A DNA stretch of 64,000 nucleotides from an uncultured Saprospiraceae bacterium (GCA_937951615.1 CALFBH010000031.1:86255-150254), one strand, 5' to 3'; shown: positions 30,698 to 40,073, counted from the stretch's first letter. Made by a program: numbers and translations. The notes: generated by a model from the letters alone, not told the origin.

Positions 30698-32241
30698 TGA
30701 ACCGACTGAGCTACATTATTCTTCTTAGTTTTTTCCTCTTGTCCGTATTGGTGCGTTTGCCGCATTTGAATCGCCCTTTGTCCAAACACCATGAATTTTG
30801 TACGGCAATTGCGCTTATTCCTTTGCAGAATTGGGCGGAGCATGGCGCAGCAAGCTATCATTTTAGTCCAAGTATTACTTTTGAAGGCAAAGCCAATCAA
30901 GATATAGAAAACCTCACCGCCTATCCTGTCGAGGAAAATGGACGATTTTACTACCTTTCCCATCCGCCTTTCGTTTATATTTTGCCTTACGCAACTTTCA
31001 AAACTTTAGGTATTTACCCGACGCCATTAGCCTTGCAGATTTTCAATCTGTTTTTCCATTTTTTATCTTGCCTTTTTATTTATAAAATCGTGTTGTTGCT
31101 TGCTGCTCCACCTAAAGGCAATTTGCATACAGGCGCATTCATCGCATTTTTAGCTTACCTGTTCGCGCCTGCTGCCCTCTGGTTTCATGGCAATGTGTAT
31201 ATGGCGGATATGTTTGTGTCCAATATTTTGATCCTTGGCTTGTATGTGGCTTTGCAGGTTTTCTGTTTTTATAAAAAAGAGAAGAAAAATAAAAGACATT
31301 TTGCCTACTGGAATCTTGCATTAGCCCTGCTTATTTTTACCATGATTTATACCGAATGGATGGGCAATTTTTTCGCTTTTGGTGTTTTTGTTTTTGCATT
31401 GGCAAAAGCCCGAAAACAGCCCAATTACCTCTGGACGGCAGGACTGGCTGTATTGAGTGTTATTGCCGGACTGAGTTTGATTTTCTGGCAATATAGCAGC
31501 ATTGCAGGTTTTGAAACCTATTGGGCTTATTTTGAACATCGCTTTTTTGCGCGTGGGTTTACCCGTTTTGCAGAAGATGGAGCATTTTCTTTTTTGTATA
31601 GATATGCACATTTGCTTAAAGGTGTTTTGAAACATTATGCCATCGGTTTTTTGCCGCTGATTTTATTGGGTGTTTTCTTAACGTACCGGCGACTTCAGTC
31701 GCCGAGGCAAGAGCGTTCGACGGCTAAAGTCGTTGGTACAAAAGACTTCCTTTGGTTGGCTGGATTTCCGATTTTTATGCATCAGTTGGTTTTTATCGAA
31801 TATACGGTCGTACACGATTTTGCAGCCTTAAAAGTCGGGATATTGATGGCGGTCGGTTTGGGCTGGTTGACTAAAGACCTGACAGGTTTTAAACACCTAT
31901 TAGGTCTTGGTATCGCGACAGCTTTTTTATTGTGTATTGTGCAATATTATTACATCAATCGTCCTGGCGAGATCAACCAAAATGGAGACCGATATGATAT
32001 GATGCAAAAATTGGGCGAAGCCATACGCGATAATACGCATGAAGGTGAAATCGTTTTTCTGAATGGCTATAAACCCGAACCGCAGGTGATGTATTATGCT
32101 CGTCGCAATATGTTGCGTGCAGCAGATACGGCAGCAGTACGGGAGATACTGGAAGAGCGAAATGCGAAGAAAGGGGTTTTATTTACGATTGATTATTATA
32201 CAGTAAAAAAAATAGAGCGAGTTGTTAATGATGAACTATGA
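30697..32241 (+). CDS. GT-C fold membrane glycosyltransferase (family 39-like)
   Basis: The 514-residue protein has a first membrane helix at residues 5-20, then the lumenal loop VRLPHLNRPLSKHHEF, typical of the polyisoprenyl-phosphate-sugar-dependent GT39/ArnT superfamily (acidic catalytic residue before TA). Eight or more further hydrophobic helices follow. It would transfer a sugar from a lipid donor on the periplasmic face. The only in-frame start close to the N-terminus is the TTG at 30697, directly after a repeat arm, so the native start may have been lost. A 57-bp REP-like element (31683-31739) adds about 19 residues in a loop (RRLQSPRQERSTAKVVGT) without breaking the frame. Confidence 0.75.
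   Translation: MNRLSYIILLSFFLLSVLVRLPHLNRPLSKHHEFCTAIALIPLQNWAEHGAASYHFSPSITFEGKANQDIENLTAYPVEENGRFYYLSHPPFVYILPYATFKTLGIYPTPLALQIFNLFFHFLSCLFIYKIVLLLAAPPKGNLHTGAFIAFLAYLFAPAALWFHGNVYMADMFVSNILILGLYVALQVFCFYKKEKKNKRHFAYWNLALALLIFTMIYTEWMGNFFAFGVFVFALAKARKQPNYLWTAGLAVLSVIAGLSLIFWQYSSIAGFETYWAYFEHRFFARGFTRFAEDGAFSFLYRYAHLLKGVLKHYAIGFLPLILLGVFLTYRRLQSPRQERSTAKVVGTKDFLWLAGFPIFMHQLVFIEYTVVHDFAALKVGILMAVGLGWLTKDLTGFKHLLGLGIATAFLLCIVQYYYINRPGEINQNGDRYDMMQKLGEAIRDNTHEGEIVFLNGYKPEPQVMYYARRNMLRAADTAAVREILEERNAKKGVLFTIDYYTVKKIERVVNDEL
31683..31739. repeat. REP-like double hairpin inside the glycosyltransferase gene
   Basis: GTACC, the palindrome GGCGACTTCAGTCGCC, spacer, then GACGGCTAAAGTCGT and GGTAC. 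The length is 57 bp, a multiple of three. Same plan as 2251-2334. The encoded segment is basic and lies between two hydrophobic helices. Confidence 0.8.
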
Positions 32242-32264
32242 ATGATGAATTTTACGACGTAAAA

Positions 32265-32309
32265 CAAACCACGACAACACATCAACACGACAACACATCA
32301 ACACATTAA
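32265..32309. repeat. CAACACATCAACACG leader
   Basis: Repeated ACGACAACACATCAACAC units run straight into the start codon at 32310. It is the same word family as 10407-10452 and 17612-17697, again with the C/A-rich strand as sense. Confidence 0.7.
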
Positions 32310-34193
32310 ATGACCAACAAAATCCACGCCTTACTGACCCTCACCTTCCGCCTCTTGTTGGTGCTGCTGACCTTCACCCTGTGCCGAGTTATTTTTATCT
32401 GGCATAATGCAGATTCGTACAGCATGGAAAGTGGAGATTATCTGGATGTTTTTGCTGCGGGCTTGCGCTTTGATCTGGCGGCTATTTTATACTTTCATTT
32501 GCCGCTGATTGGGCTGTATCTGTTGGGAAAAATATTTGTAAAAAAACGCTGGTTTTATCAATTATATGATTGGATGTTCATTGGACTAAATATGGCTTTG
32601 CTGACGCTTGCGCTGGTGGATGTCGCTTATTTTCGATTCACGCTCCGGCGTTCGACCAATGATCTGTTTGATATATTAGGCGATACGCGGGAGATGTTCG
32701 GCATTTACGCGCTGGAATACTGGTGGCTGATTCTGCTGGGTGTATTGATGGCTTATTTTTTTGTGTACGCCTATCGGCGAATCATGCGGATGACTTGGTA
32801 TTGGCCAAGCAAAGTTTCGGTCAGTTTGTTGGGGCTGGTGTTTTATGGCTTACTTTTTTTGCAAATAAGCGGGCTTGGCAAAGTACCATTAACGCCTGCT
32901 TCTGCCCCACTTTTCACCAAGCCCAATCATGTAACGCTGGCAACCAATACGCCATTTACCATGTTGTTTTCTTATATCAAAGAACGACAGCCATTGGAGC
33001 AGAAAAGTTATTTTGGAAGCTCCGAATTGAAGCAACAATACAATATTTATCAGCAATTTGAGTCCGACACTTTTCAGCCTTTAAATGTCATGATTATCAT
33101 GCTGGAAAGTTTTACTTATACTTTAATTGACCCCGACAATCCGCATCGTGCAAAGACACCTTTTCTGGATAGTCTGCGACAAAAAAGCCTTGTTTTTACC
33201 AATGCCCACGCGAATAGCACTTCCTCTACCCATGCCGTCAATTCGGTCGTCGGCAGCATTCCGCCTTTTCTGAATAAACCTTATGCAGGCTCGGGTTATG
33301 CCGGGAATTTCATTTACGGTATTGGTGATATTTTAAAAGACAAAGGCTATCAGTTTACTGCTTTTTTTCAGGGTTGCGATGAAAATTCTTATGGGCTGAA
33401 AAAGACGGTTGCCTTGTATGGAATTGATCGGGCTTATAATCGGGCTGATTTTGGCAACGAGCGTTTTCACGATGGCGGCTGGGGCGTATACGATGAAGCT
33501 TTTTTTCAATATACTGCCGATGTGTTGCATGAAGCCAAGCATCCATTTTTTACGGTTTTGTTCAATGTCACGTCGCATTGGCCTTATCGTGTGCCAGAAG
33601 ATTTTGCCCAACAATTCCCGCCCGATGAACTGCCGATGAATAAAGGCATTACTTATGTCGATTTTGCTTTGCAGCAATTGTTTGAACAACTAAAAAAAGA
33701 AGACTGGTATGCGCAGACTTTGTTTGTGCTGGTCGGCGATCATGTGGGGGAAACGCTCCCCTATCAAAAGCGCACCGCAGCCAATACGCACAAAATTCCA
33801 CTGATTTTTTATCATCCGAATAGCCAACTGAAAGGCAAAGATAAGCGAGTGGTGCAGCAGATAGATATTGTTCCTTCGATTCTGGATTATCTGGCTTATG
33901 ATGCGCCCTTCACTTCATTTGGGACGAGTGTTTTGGACACGATTCAGCCTCGTTATTGGTACACTCGTTATGGCGATTTATTTTGTATTAGGGATACGAA
34001 TTATTTTTTGCAATATGATGAACAGCAAGAAAAAGCCCTCAATCTCTACGCTTACAAAACAGACTCCCTGCTCCAATACAACCTGCTCGACTCTCTACCC
34101 GATGATGCCCATCGACTGACTCGTCAGTTGCAGGCGGTTGTTCAGACTTATCATGGGGTTTTGATTGGGAATAGGCTGGTGGAGGAACGGTAA
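32310..34193 (+). CDS. LtaS-like membrane sulfatase-fold enzyme
   Basis: The 627-residue protein has five N-terminal membrane helices (to about residue 195) and a large extracytoplasmic domain. That domain begins LNVMIIMLESF, with a metal-ligand Glu. The nucleophile region is NAHANSTSSTHAVNSVVGSIP (candidate Thr). The distal metal ligands are in LFVLVGDHVGE and THKIPLIFYHP. This is the lipoteichoic-acid-synthase/phosphoglycerol-transferase arrangement. In a Gram-negative cell the likely products are glycerol- or ethanolamine-phosphate-modified glycans (inference). It follows the GT-C gene by 68 bp, so the two may act together on surface glycans. Confidence 0.85.
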   Translation: MTNKIHALLTLTFRLLLVLLTFTLCRVIFIWHNADSYSMESGDYLDVFAAGLRFDLAAILYFHLPLIGLYLLGKIFVKKRWFYQLYDWMFIGLNMALLTLALVDVAYFRFTLRRSTNDLFDILGDTREMFGIYALEYWWLILLGVLMAYFFVYAYRRIMRMTWYWPSKVSVSLLGLVFYGLLFLQISGLGKVPLTPASAPLFTKPNHVTLATNTPFTMLFSYIKERQPLEQKSYFGSSELKQQYNIYQQFESDTFQPLNVMIIMLESFTYTLIDPDNPHRAKTPFLDSLRQKSLVFTNAHANSTSSTHAVNSVVGSIPPFLNKPYAGSGYAGNFIYGIGDILKDKGYQFTAFFQGCDENSYGLKKTVALYGIDRAYNRADFGNERFHDGGWGVYDEAFFQYTADVLHEAKHPFFTVLFNVTSHWPYRVPEDFAQQFPPDELPMNKGITYVDFALQQLFEQLKKEDWYAQTLFVLVGDHVGETLPYQKRTAANTHKIPLIFYHPNSQLKGKDKRVVQQIDIVPSILDYLAYDAPFTSFGTSVLDTIQPRYWYTRYGDLFCIRDTNYFLQYDEQQEKALNLYAYKTDSLLQYNLLDSLPDDAHRLTRQLQAVVQTYHGVLIGNRLVEER

Positions 34194-34199
34194 AAGGTA

Positions 34200-34262
34200 A
34201 ACTCAAATTCAAATGTCAAATGCAAATTCAAAAAAGATGGAATTTGGAGCTTGTCTTTTAGT
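34200..34262. repeat. CAAATTCAAATG word repeat
   Basis: CAAATTCAAATGTCAAATGC and CAAATTC repeats, followed by a partial inverse (GAATTTGGAGCTTG). A related word, TTTGAATTTGAATTTGACG, occurs at 56776-56799. Confidence 0.5.
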
Positions 34263-34302
34263 ATATTTGTTCAACGTATTAAAACTGATATGACGACTTG
34301 CC

Positions 34303-35697
34303 TTACTTCTCCAAAACCAAATAGCCCCAAGCTTCCATCTCTATAGCATTCTTGTCTTTAATCGTGAATTTTTCTCCTGTAAAGACATTTGTATAATCAA
34401 CTGCTTCTAAATCCAGGACTTTGAGTGTTTGTTTTTTGTCGGACAAATTCAGCGCGACAAATATTTCATTATTCGCATCTTTCATTCGCCGATAGGCGTA
34501 AAATACTTCCTCATTATTCGTTTTGTGCCGTTGTAGTGTATTTTTATCACTGGCATTCATAAGTGAAGTGTTGCGCTTTTTGAGTGCGAGTAGTTTGGTG
34601 TAAAAATCCTCCATAGGAAGAGACGTCCATTCAATCACATCCTTTTCAAAAAATTCCAGGCGGCGACTCAGTGCTGCTTCCTGACCGGAGTAAACAAGTG
34701 GCGTGCCATCCAATGTAGCAGACATCACCGCAAAAGCTTTGTGTGCATCTCCCATGCGTTCATACTCTGTGCCATTCCAGGAGTTTTCATCGTGATTGGA
34801 CGTGAAATACATCCGCGTAGCATTTGCCGGATATTCGGCAGCATTTTTTTTCAGGTATTCATCTATGAAACTGATGTCCTTTTTGCCTTTTGCCATCTCA
34901 TTCATAGCATGATGAAATTCCCAGGCATAAGTCACGTCAAAACCCGCTTCATGCAGATTAGCACCTTCGGCCTCTGCGAGCATCACAATGGATTTGTTTT
35001 TTCGAACTTCTGGTATGATTTCTTTCCAAAACTCAATCGGTACACCATGCGCTACATCGCAGCGATAACCATCTACATCATATTCTTCTATCCAGAATTT
35101 TAGGACTTCGGTCATGTATGCCCAGAGTTCTTTATTGTCATAATTGAAATCTGCGACATCTGTCCAGCCCCATGATTTGCCTGTGCTGGGGTCAATTGGG
35201 TCAGTAATTTCGCCCTTAGCATTTTTGGTGTACCAGTCTGGTTTTTCAGTAATCAGCTTATTGTCCCAGCCGGAATGGTTGGGAACAAAATCGAGCATTA
35301 CATACATGCCCGCATCATGAATGGCTTTTACCAAATGTTTGAAATCTTCCGCTGTGCCATGTTCAGGATTAAGTCCTTTAAAATCTTTTACGGCATAATA
35401 ACTACCTAAAGTTCCTTTGCGTTTGAGTTCGCTAATGGGCGTAATAGGCATAAACCACAAAATATCCACGCCCATTTTTTTCAGTCGAGGAAGATGTGCT
35501 TCAAAAGCTTTGAAAGTCCCTTCAGGCGTATATTGGCGCAGATTGACTTCGTAAACATTAGCGTTTTTGAACCAATCGGGCGTAGCTTTTGGGCTGTTTT
35601 GTGTTGTGGTGTTGTTGTCTTGCTCTGTTGTCGTAGATTGTTGTTTGCAGGCTGCAAATGACATGATTCCAAATAGGAAAAGATATAGCTTGTTCAT
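34303..35697 (-). CDS. Alpha-amylase family (GH13) lipoprotein
   Basis: The 464-residue protein has lipobox SFAAC (Cys17). A Thr/Gln-rich linker precedes a complete (beta/alpha)8 GH13 domain. DFVPNHSG is region I, DGYRCDVAHGV region II (nucleophile Asp), MLAEAEG region III (acid/base Glu) and FTSNHDENSW region IV. A small C-terminal all-beta domain ends WGYLVLEK. It would cleave or transfer alpha-glucans outside the cytoplasm, attached to the membrane. No SusC/SusD pair is near, so it is probably not part of a classical polysaccharide utilisation locus. It lies downstream of hemA behind a hairpin repeat. Confidence 0.88.
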   Translation of the reverse strand: MNKLYLFLFGIMSFAACKQQSTTTEQDNNTTTQNSPKATPDWFKNANVYEVNLRQYTPEGTFKAFEAHLPRLKKMGVDILWFMPITPISELKRKGTLGSYYAVKDFKGLNPEHGTAEDFKHLVKAIHDAGMYVMLDFVPNHSGWDNKLITEKPDWYTKNAKGEITDPIDPSTGKSWGWTDVADFNYDNKELWAYMTEVLKFWIEEYDVDGYRCDVAHGVPIEFWKEIIPEVRKNKSIVMLAEAEGANLHEAGFDVTYAWEFHHAMNEMAKGKKDISFIDEYLKKNAAEYPANATRMYFTSNHDENSWNGTEYERMGDAHKAFAVMSATLDGTPLVYSGQEAALSRRLEFFEKDVIEWTSLPMEDFYTKLLALKKRNTSLMNASDKNTLQRHKTNNEEVFYAYRRMKDANNEIFVALNLSDKKQTLKVLDLEAVDYTNVFTGEKFTIKDKNAIEMEAWGYLVLEK

Positions 35698-35784
35698 AAT
35701 GTTGGTTTGAATAGTGAAAGCTGTGATAAATCAGGTAAGCAAAGTTACGATAAAATGGGAGGAATTGGGTATTGGTAATTGGGT

Positions 35785-35921
35785 CGGTCGATAGTCCATA
35801 GACGATGGTTGTAAAACAGTTTAAACGATTTTGTTAGGTTTTTTACGCATTTTGCGGAGCAAAATGAAATACTGAAATGACTTGAATATTAAAAAACAGC
35901 CATCGACCATGGACTATCGAC
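35785..35921. repeat. ATCGACCATGG-family hairpin with central palindrome
   Basis: The left arm 35785-35812 (GGTCGGTCGATAGTCCATAG) and right arm 35892-35921 (AAACAGCCATCGACC, ATGGACTATCGAC) are reverse complements. The centre is CATTTTGC-GGA-GCAAAATG (35848-35866), flanked by GTTTTTTACG as at 13460. A further word, GGGTATTGGTAATTGGG, adjoins at 35766-35783. Confidence 0.8.
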
Positions 35922-35970
35922 TTAAATTGTTACGTTGAATGTTTGTATAGCCGAACGGCCTAAATTAAAC

Positions 35971-37248
35971 TTACTTCGTTTCCCGCTTTATCATTTCCTC
36001 GCGGATACCCTTATGGATTTTTTTATACGCATCTTTGACAGCCACCATAGGAACACCAATGCAGCGTTTTTCCATGTAATCCATCATGCGTTCGACCAGT
36101 TCTCTGGCTTCGGGAGCGAGTTCATCAAGTTCGTTTTTGAAGACGTTATTCATGGCGTGGGACTTGATGGCTTTGATTTCTTTTGGCAGGTGACTCATGG
36201 CACGTTCAACCTGGCGTTCGCGATAAATCATGTTAAATGCCTGTACTCGCTTACTGATAATCGTATTGGCTTTATTGACTTCACTAAGTCGGAAAGCGAG
36301 ATTTTGTTTGGCCAATTGGCGCAAGCCCTCAATACCAATATAATGGACATCAAATTGTCTGACGACTTCCTTGTCCACGTTCTGTGGCAGCGATAAATCT
36401 ATAACAACTTTTTGACGGGTATCGCCTTGCAGTAGTTTTTGATATAAGTCACTCGTGATTAATGCTTTCACCGAGCTGGTGCAAACTACAAGTACATCAA
36501 AGCCTTTGGTATAATTTTCTAAGTCGGATAATAAAAAGGAAGGCGCATTTAATTTATCACCAAGTATTTGAGCATTTTCGAGTGTTCGGTTAAAAACGCT
36601 TGTGTTCGTATAGCCTTGTTTTAAAATAAAATCAGCCAGTTGGGTATTGGTCTTACCTGCCCCTACAATTAGAAAACGAGCATCTAAAGGTGTCTCCGTA
36701 GCTTGTAACTTTTGAAAAGCAAGTGATACAATAGAGACAGGCTTTTCGCCAATGCGGGTTTGGGCATACACCTCTTTTGCCGTTTCTACAATACTCCGCA
36801 TAGCCAGCCGGATATTATCGCCAATCAGATTCTCAGTATAACAAAACTCATAAGCTTCCCGCATCTGACGGAAAATTTCACGCTCACCTACGACCATGGA
36901 ATCCACAGAAGCCGCTACTTCGTACAAATGTTTCAGGGCTTCATTTTTTTCAAAATGAGAAACTTTACTCCGTAAGTCAGCAGGGGCTTTTGTTGTCGAA
37001 TTGGGATTTACCTGTCCAAAAAAATCGGCTATAAAATGATTGTCCACACGGATAGTCCCAGTGAAGAAAAACATCACGCGATTGCAGGTAGCCAAATACA
37101 TCAACTCTCCCAGCTTGTATTGATCGCGCAAAGCATGAAGACGAATGGCTAAAGCATCTTTATTGTCAGTAGGAACAATAAAGTCAGCAATCTCATCAGT
37201 GTGAGTTGTTTTGTGTGTAACCGTTAAGATGTGAAAATTATACGACAA
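35971..37248 (-). CDS. hemA: Glutamyl-tRNA reductase
   Basis: The 425-residue enzyme begins with TTG (no ATG is available before the conserved N-terminus YNFHILTVTHKTT, and a stop lies seven codons upstream). The catalytic Cys55 is in LATCNRVMFFF. GEREIFRQMREAYEF marks the substrate pocket, and FLIVGAGKTNTQLADFILKQG is the NADPH-binding Rossmann motif. The C-terminal dimerisation helix includes ERVERAM-like residues (RQVERAMSHLP). It converts glutamyl-tRNA to glutamate-1-semialdehyde, the first step of C5 tetrapyrrole synthesis. It is not linked here to other hem genes. Confidence 0.95.
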   Translation of the reverse strand: MSYNFHILTVTHKTTHTDEIADFIVPTDNKDALAIRLHALRDQYKLGELMYLATCNRVMFFFTGTIRVDNHFIADFFGQVNPNSTTKAPADLRSKVSHFEKNEALKHLYEVAASVDSMVVGEREIFRQMREAYEFCYTENLIGDNIRLAMRSIVETAKEVYAQTRIGEKPVSIVSLAFQKLQATETPLDARFLIVGAGKTNTQLADFILKQGYTNTSVFNRTLENAQILGDKLNAPSFLLSDLENYTKGFDVLVVCTSSVKALITSDLYQKLLQGDTRQKVVIDLSLPQNVDKEVVRQFDVHYIGIEGLRQLAKQNLAFRLSEVNKANTIISKRVQAFNMIYRERQVERAMSHLPKEIKAIKSHAMNNVFKNELDELAPEARELVERMMDYMEKRCIGVPMVAVKDAYKKIHKGIREEMIKRETK

Positions 37249-37269
37249 AGTGATAAAGCTTTTAGCCTA

Positions 37270-37277
37270 CAAATATA
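37270..37277 (-). promoter_or_regulatory. Bacteroidota -7 box (TATATTTG) for hemA
   Basis: On the minus strand TATATTTG lies 21 bp upstream of the hemA start. No matching TTG box is seen. Confidence 0.4.
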
Positions 37278-37279
37278 AT

Positions 37280-37561
37280 ACAGTTTAAGGTGTCGTGTAA
37301 TGTTTCAGTGGCGCAGAAGTCTTATTTAGACTTAGTTTAAATAACGTGCAACAAAAAAAGGCCTGCCCTATCCTGTTGACTATGCTATAATAAACCATTT
37401 TCATCCCATTCTTCAACTTCAATAATAGTGAGTTACTTATTAAACCTTTTCAAAATGTTTCCGTATAACAAACCATATAAAAGCTCCATGACTTATCAAA
37501 CAAGTTAATACATACAACCCTATTTTAATATGAATTATTGTTTTTTAATTTTTATAATCAC
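37280..37561. other. Divergent spacer upstream of hemA and the first CFGI-tail gene
   Basis: About 300 bp, A/T-rich. No gene or clear structure was found. TATGAATTATTG and an A/T-rich stretch precede the start codon at 37562 without a recognisable TAnnTTTG box. Confidence 0.4.
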
Positions 37562-39670
37562 ATGGAAAAATTTATATATAAAACTAAGACGAAAACACGC
37601 CAAAAAAAATCATGCATCTATCTGATAGAACAAGACACAGAAATATGGACGCAGAGAAAAAAACAGTACTTCCTGCTTCCATTATTTTTAGTTTTACTCA
37701 TCAGTTCTACAGTGTATGCCAATGCAACAGTTGGTTCAGAGACAATACTGGAATACGAAATCACCTGCACGGAACAAGATAATTTAGCTAAAAAAATAAA
37801 CGCTCAATTGCTCAATCTTTTCCTTGAAAAAAAAGCTTCAATGGAGCGTATTATTTCTGCATGGAATCCAACTGCTTCGGTCGAAGCTGCCTGTCTGGTA
37901 GCTTGTGGAATATGTGTTCCCCCTGCATCTCCGGTGATATCAGTCATCGATAACAACTGCAACACTGGCGCACAGGGAGCTTTCACTGTTACCACAGCCT
38001 GTGAAGCAGGAAGCACAGTAGAGTGGAGTAGTGACAATGGTATTACCTGGAGTACTACAGTCCCTACTTATGATGCTACTAATGCAATGACCGTCATTGC
38101 CCGTTGTGTAGATGATGGAGATAATGCCTGCATAAGTGCAGAAAGCGCAGCGGTAACTTCAAGCCCTTTAGACTGTGGAGCCTGTAGCTGTAAGGAATAT
38201 TTGTACTTAAATGATACGGGAACTGGCGAAGTTCATAAATTTTCAGTTGATCCGACTACCGGAGAGATCGCTGAAATAGGATCCCCCTGGATGAGTGGAT
38301 TTACCAATCCGCATGGGCTTGGCTCTGATATAAATGGCAATCTTTATATCGGTGATAATACGACAGGTCCTATCTATAAGATTTCCTGTGATGGCGGTAC
38401 AGTTGCAGATGATGCGACACTTTGGTTTAATAATTATGAAAATGGCCTGACCAATATCAGCAGCTATGAAAATTATATAATCACGACTGGATATCAACCC
38501 GGCGACAATAGCAAATATCTTACCGTTCATGAGGCATGTACAGGTAATGTACTCGGTCAGATCTGCCTAAACGACGCTGGCTCCGGTGCTTGGTCTTCCG
38601 ACTGGGGATTACAGATATTGAATGACGGAACTGTACTTGCTACTGATGGGCAGGGATTTGGGCCAGATACCGACCGCGCAATTTGGAAATTTCAGTTTGA
38701 TCCGGCTTTAATAAACTCAGCAACCTGTATAGATGCGCTGGCAAGCAGTGGCAATAATACTTATCTGGCAGGCATATATGACATTATGGGGGTCACAAGC
38801 GATGGTAGCTATTTATATGTAATGACCAGAGACAATAACACAGTTGCGACCTTGCTGAAGGTCGATGCAAATACTGGTGCGCTTGTTTCTTCTGCTACTG
38901 ATGACCCCAATGACGGTGTTGGTTGGAATGCGGCTTTGGGCTTGGTATATGCACCGTCTAGTGGCTACTTATACATTTCAGGCTATGAAGACTGTATAGC
39001 AATTGTTGATCCTAATGACCTGTCTTATGTCGGTCCGGGAAATGGTACAATCCCATTCGGTTCAGTTCCTAAAGCAATAGCAATAAAAAAGGAATGTTGT
39101 CCAAATGCTGCAACATTAAATTTCACGGAAAACGTATGTGTACTAAACAATAATGAGCAATTATTCCTTCAAAATATATTCAGTTGTGGAGATGGCATTC
39201 CATGTGGAGGTGAGTGGATTGAGGTTTCCAATACCAGTAACGGTAATGTTGTTTTTAATAGTTGTGATGCTTCTGTTACCTTAAGTGGAGGAGGTTGTGC
39301 AAGTTATGAATTAGCAAATACAGGAACAGTCACCTGCCCCGGATACACCGTAACCGTAAATATTTGTATCCAGGCAGCTACACCTCCTGAAATCACCGTT
39401 GCAGATAATGACTGTGCTGCTGGTACACTAGGCTCATTTTTAGTTATAACTCCATGCGGAGCAGGAAGCACCCTTGAATGGAGTACAGACAATGGTACAA
39501 CCTGGACTACCACAGCCCCAGCTTATGGTAATGCAATAACCGCTATTGCCCGTTGTGTGAATGATATAGATGACACCTGCTTAAGTACAGAAAGCGCGGC
39601 AGCAACTTCATCGCCAGATAATTGCTGTCCAACACCTAATTGTTTTGGGATTAGTGTTCAGCAAAATTGA
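37562..39670 (+). CDS. Large secreted protein ending in the CCPxPNCFGIxxQQN tail (paralogue 1)
   Basis: The ATG at 37562 is used; it follows the Phe-rich frame start by eight codons. The 702-residue protein has an unusually long N-region (about 40 basic residues) before the hydrophobic core LLPLFLVLLISSTVYA. Then comes one copy of an Ig-like module of about 85 residues (VEWSSDNGITWSTTVPTY, CxDDGDNACISAES). A single propeller domain follows (about 200-510: EYLYLNDTGTGEVHKF, NPHGLGSDINGNLYIG). A Cys-rich domain, and a second Ig-like module (LEWSTDNGTTWTTTAPAY) end in NCCPTPNCFGISVQQN. The tail is shared with the two next genes. No standard T9SS domain is seen. Function unknown. Confidence 0.75.
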   Translation: MEKFIYKTKTKTRQKKSCIYLIEQDTEIWTQRKKQYFLLPLFLVLLISSTVYANATVGSETILEYEITCTEQDNLAKKINAQLLNLFLEKKASMERIISAWNPTASVEAACLVACGICVPPASPVISVIDNNCNTGAQGAFTVTTACEAGSTVEWSSDNGITWSTTVPTYDATNAMTVIARCVDDGDNACISAESAAVTSSPLDCGACSCKEYLYLNDTGTGEVHKFSVDPTTGEIAEIGSPWMSGFTNPHGLGSDINGNLYIGDNTTGPIYKISCDGGTVADDATLWFNNYENGLTNISSYENYIITTGYQPGDNSKYLTVHEACTGNVLGQICLNDAGSGAWSSDWGLQILNDGTVLATDGQGFGPDTDRAIWKFQFDPALINSATCIDALASSGNNTYLAGIYDIMGVTSDGSYLYVMTRDNNTVATLLKVDANTGALVSSATDDPNDGVGWNAALGLVYAPSSGYLYISGYEDCIAIVDPNDLSYVGPGNGTIPFGSVPKAIAIKKECCPNAATLNFTENVCVLNNNEQLFLQNIFSCGDGIPCGGEWIEVSNTSNGNVVFNSCDASVTLSGGGCASYELANTGTVTCPGYTVTVNICIQAATPPEITVADNDCAAGTLGSFLVITPCGAGSTLEWSTDNGTTWTTTAPAYGNAITAIARCVNDIDDTCLSTESAAATSSPDNCCPTPNCFGISVQQN

Positions 39671-39905
39671 AAATTCACGCTTTACATATAAAAATGACTG
39701 CCTTTTGCGAGACAGCCATTTTTTTTGACCTCATTCTCTTATTAAAAGGTTTCAAATTGAGGATTGTTGCACAAACATGTATATGAGTTAAAATTTATTG
39801 ATATTAGACTTCCTTATAAGGAAACCTTTTTCCTTTTCTTCCGTAGAAAAACATAATCATGTCATGAATAAAATCTAAGAAATAGTGAGAAAATAAATCT
39901 ACATT
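39671..39905. repeat. Duplicated 3-prime flank of paralogue 1 (partner 44053-44290)
   Basis: About 235 bp downstream of the stop codon match the flank of paralogue 2: the terminator, GACCTCATTCTCTTATTAAA, TTTCAAATTGAG, CCTTATAA, GAAACCTTTTTCCTTTTC, CATGAATAAAATCTAA. The two genes were duplicated together with their 3-prime flanks. Confidence 0.75.
39694..39727 (+). terminator. Intrinsic terminator of paralogue 1
   Basis: ATGACTGCC pairs with GACAGCCAT around TTTTGCGA, followed by eight T, 24 bp after the stop codon. Nearly identical to the terminator at 44088-44122. Confidence 0.8.
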
Positions 39906-40073
39906 TATCTCTATGCGACCAAACAGAAAAGATAGTTACCACTTCCCATTAAGGCAGGTAGCCTTAAAATATATCGAAGTATTTTACAAATAAAATAGCA
40001 GGTATATTACCACAATAAACAAGATGGGTTTCACCCCCAACGCTTTTGCCAATAATAACGTATATCTCGCAAA

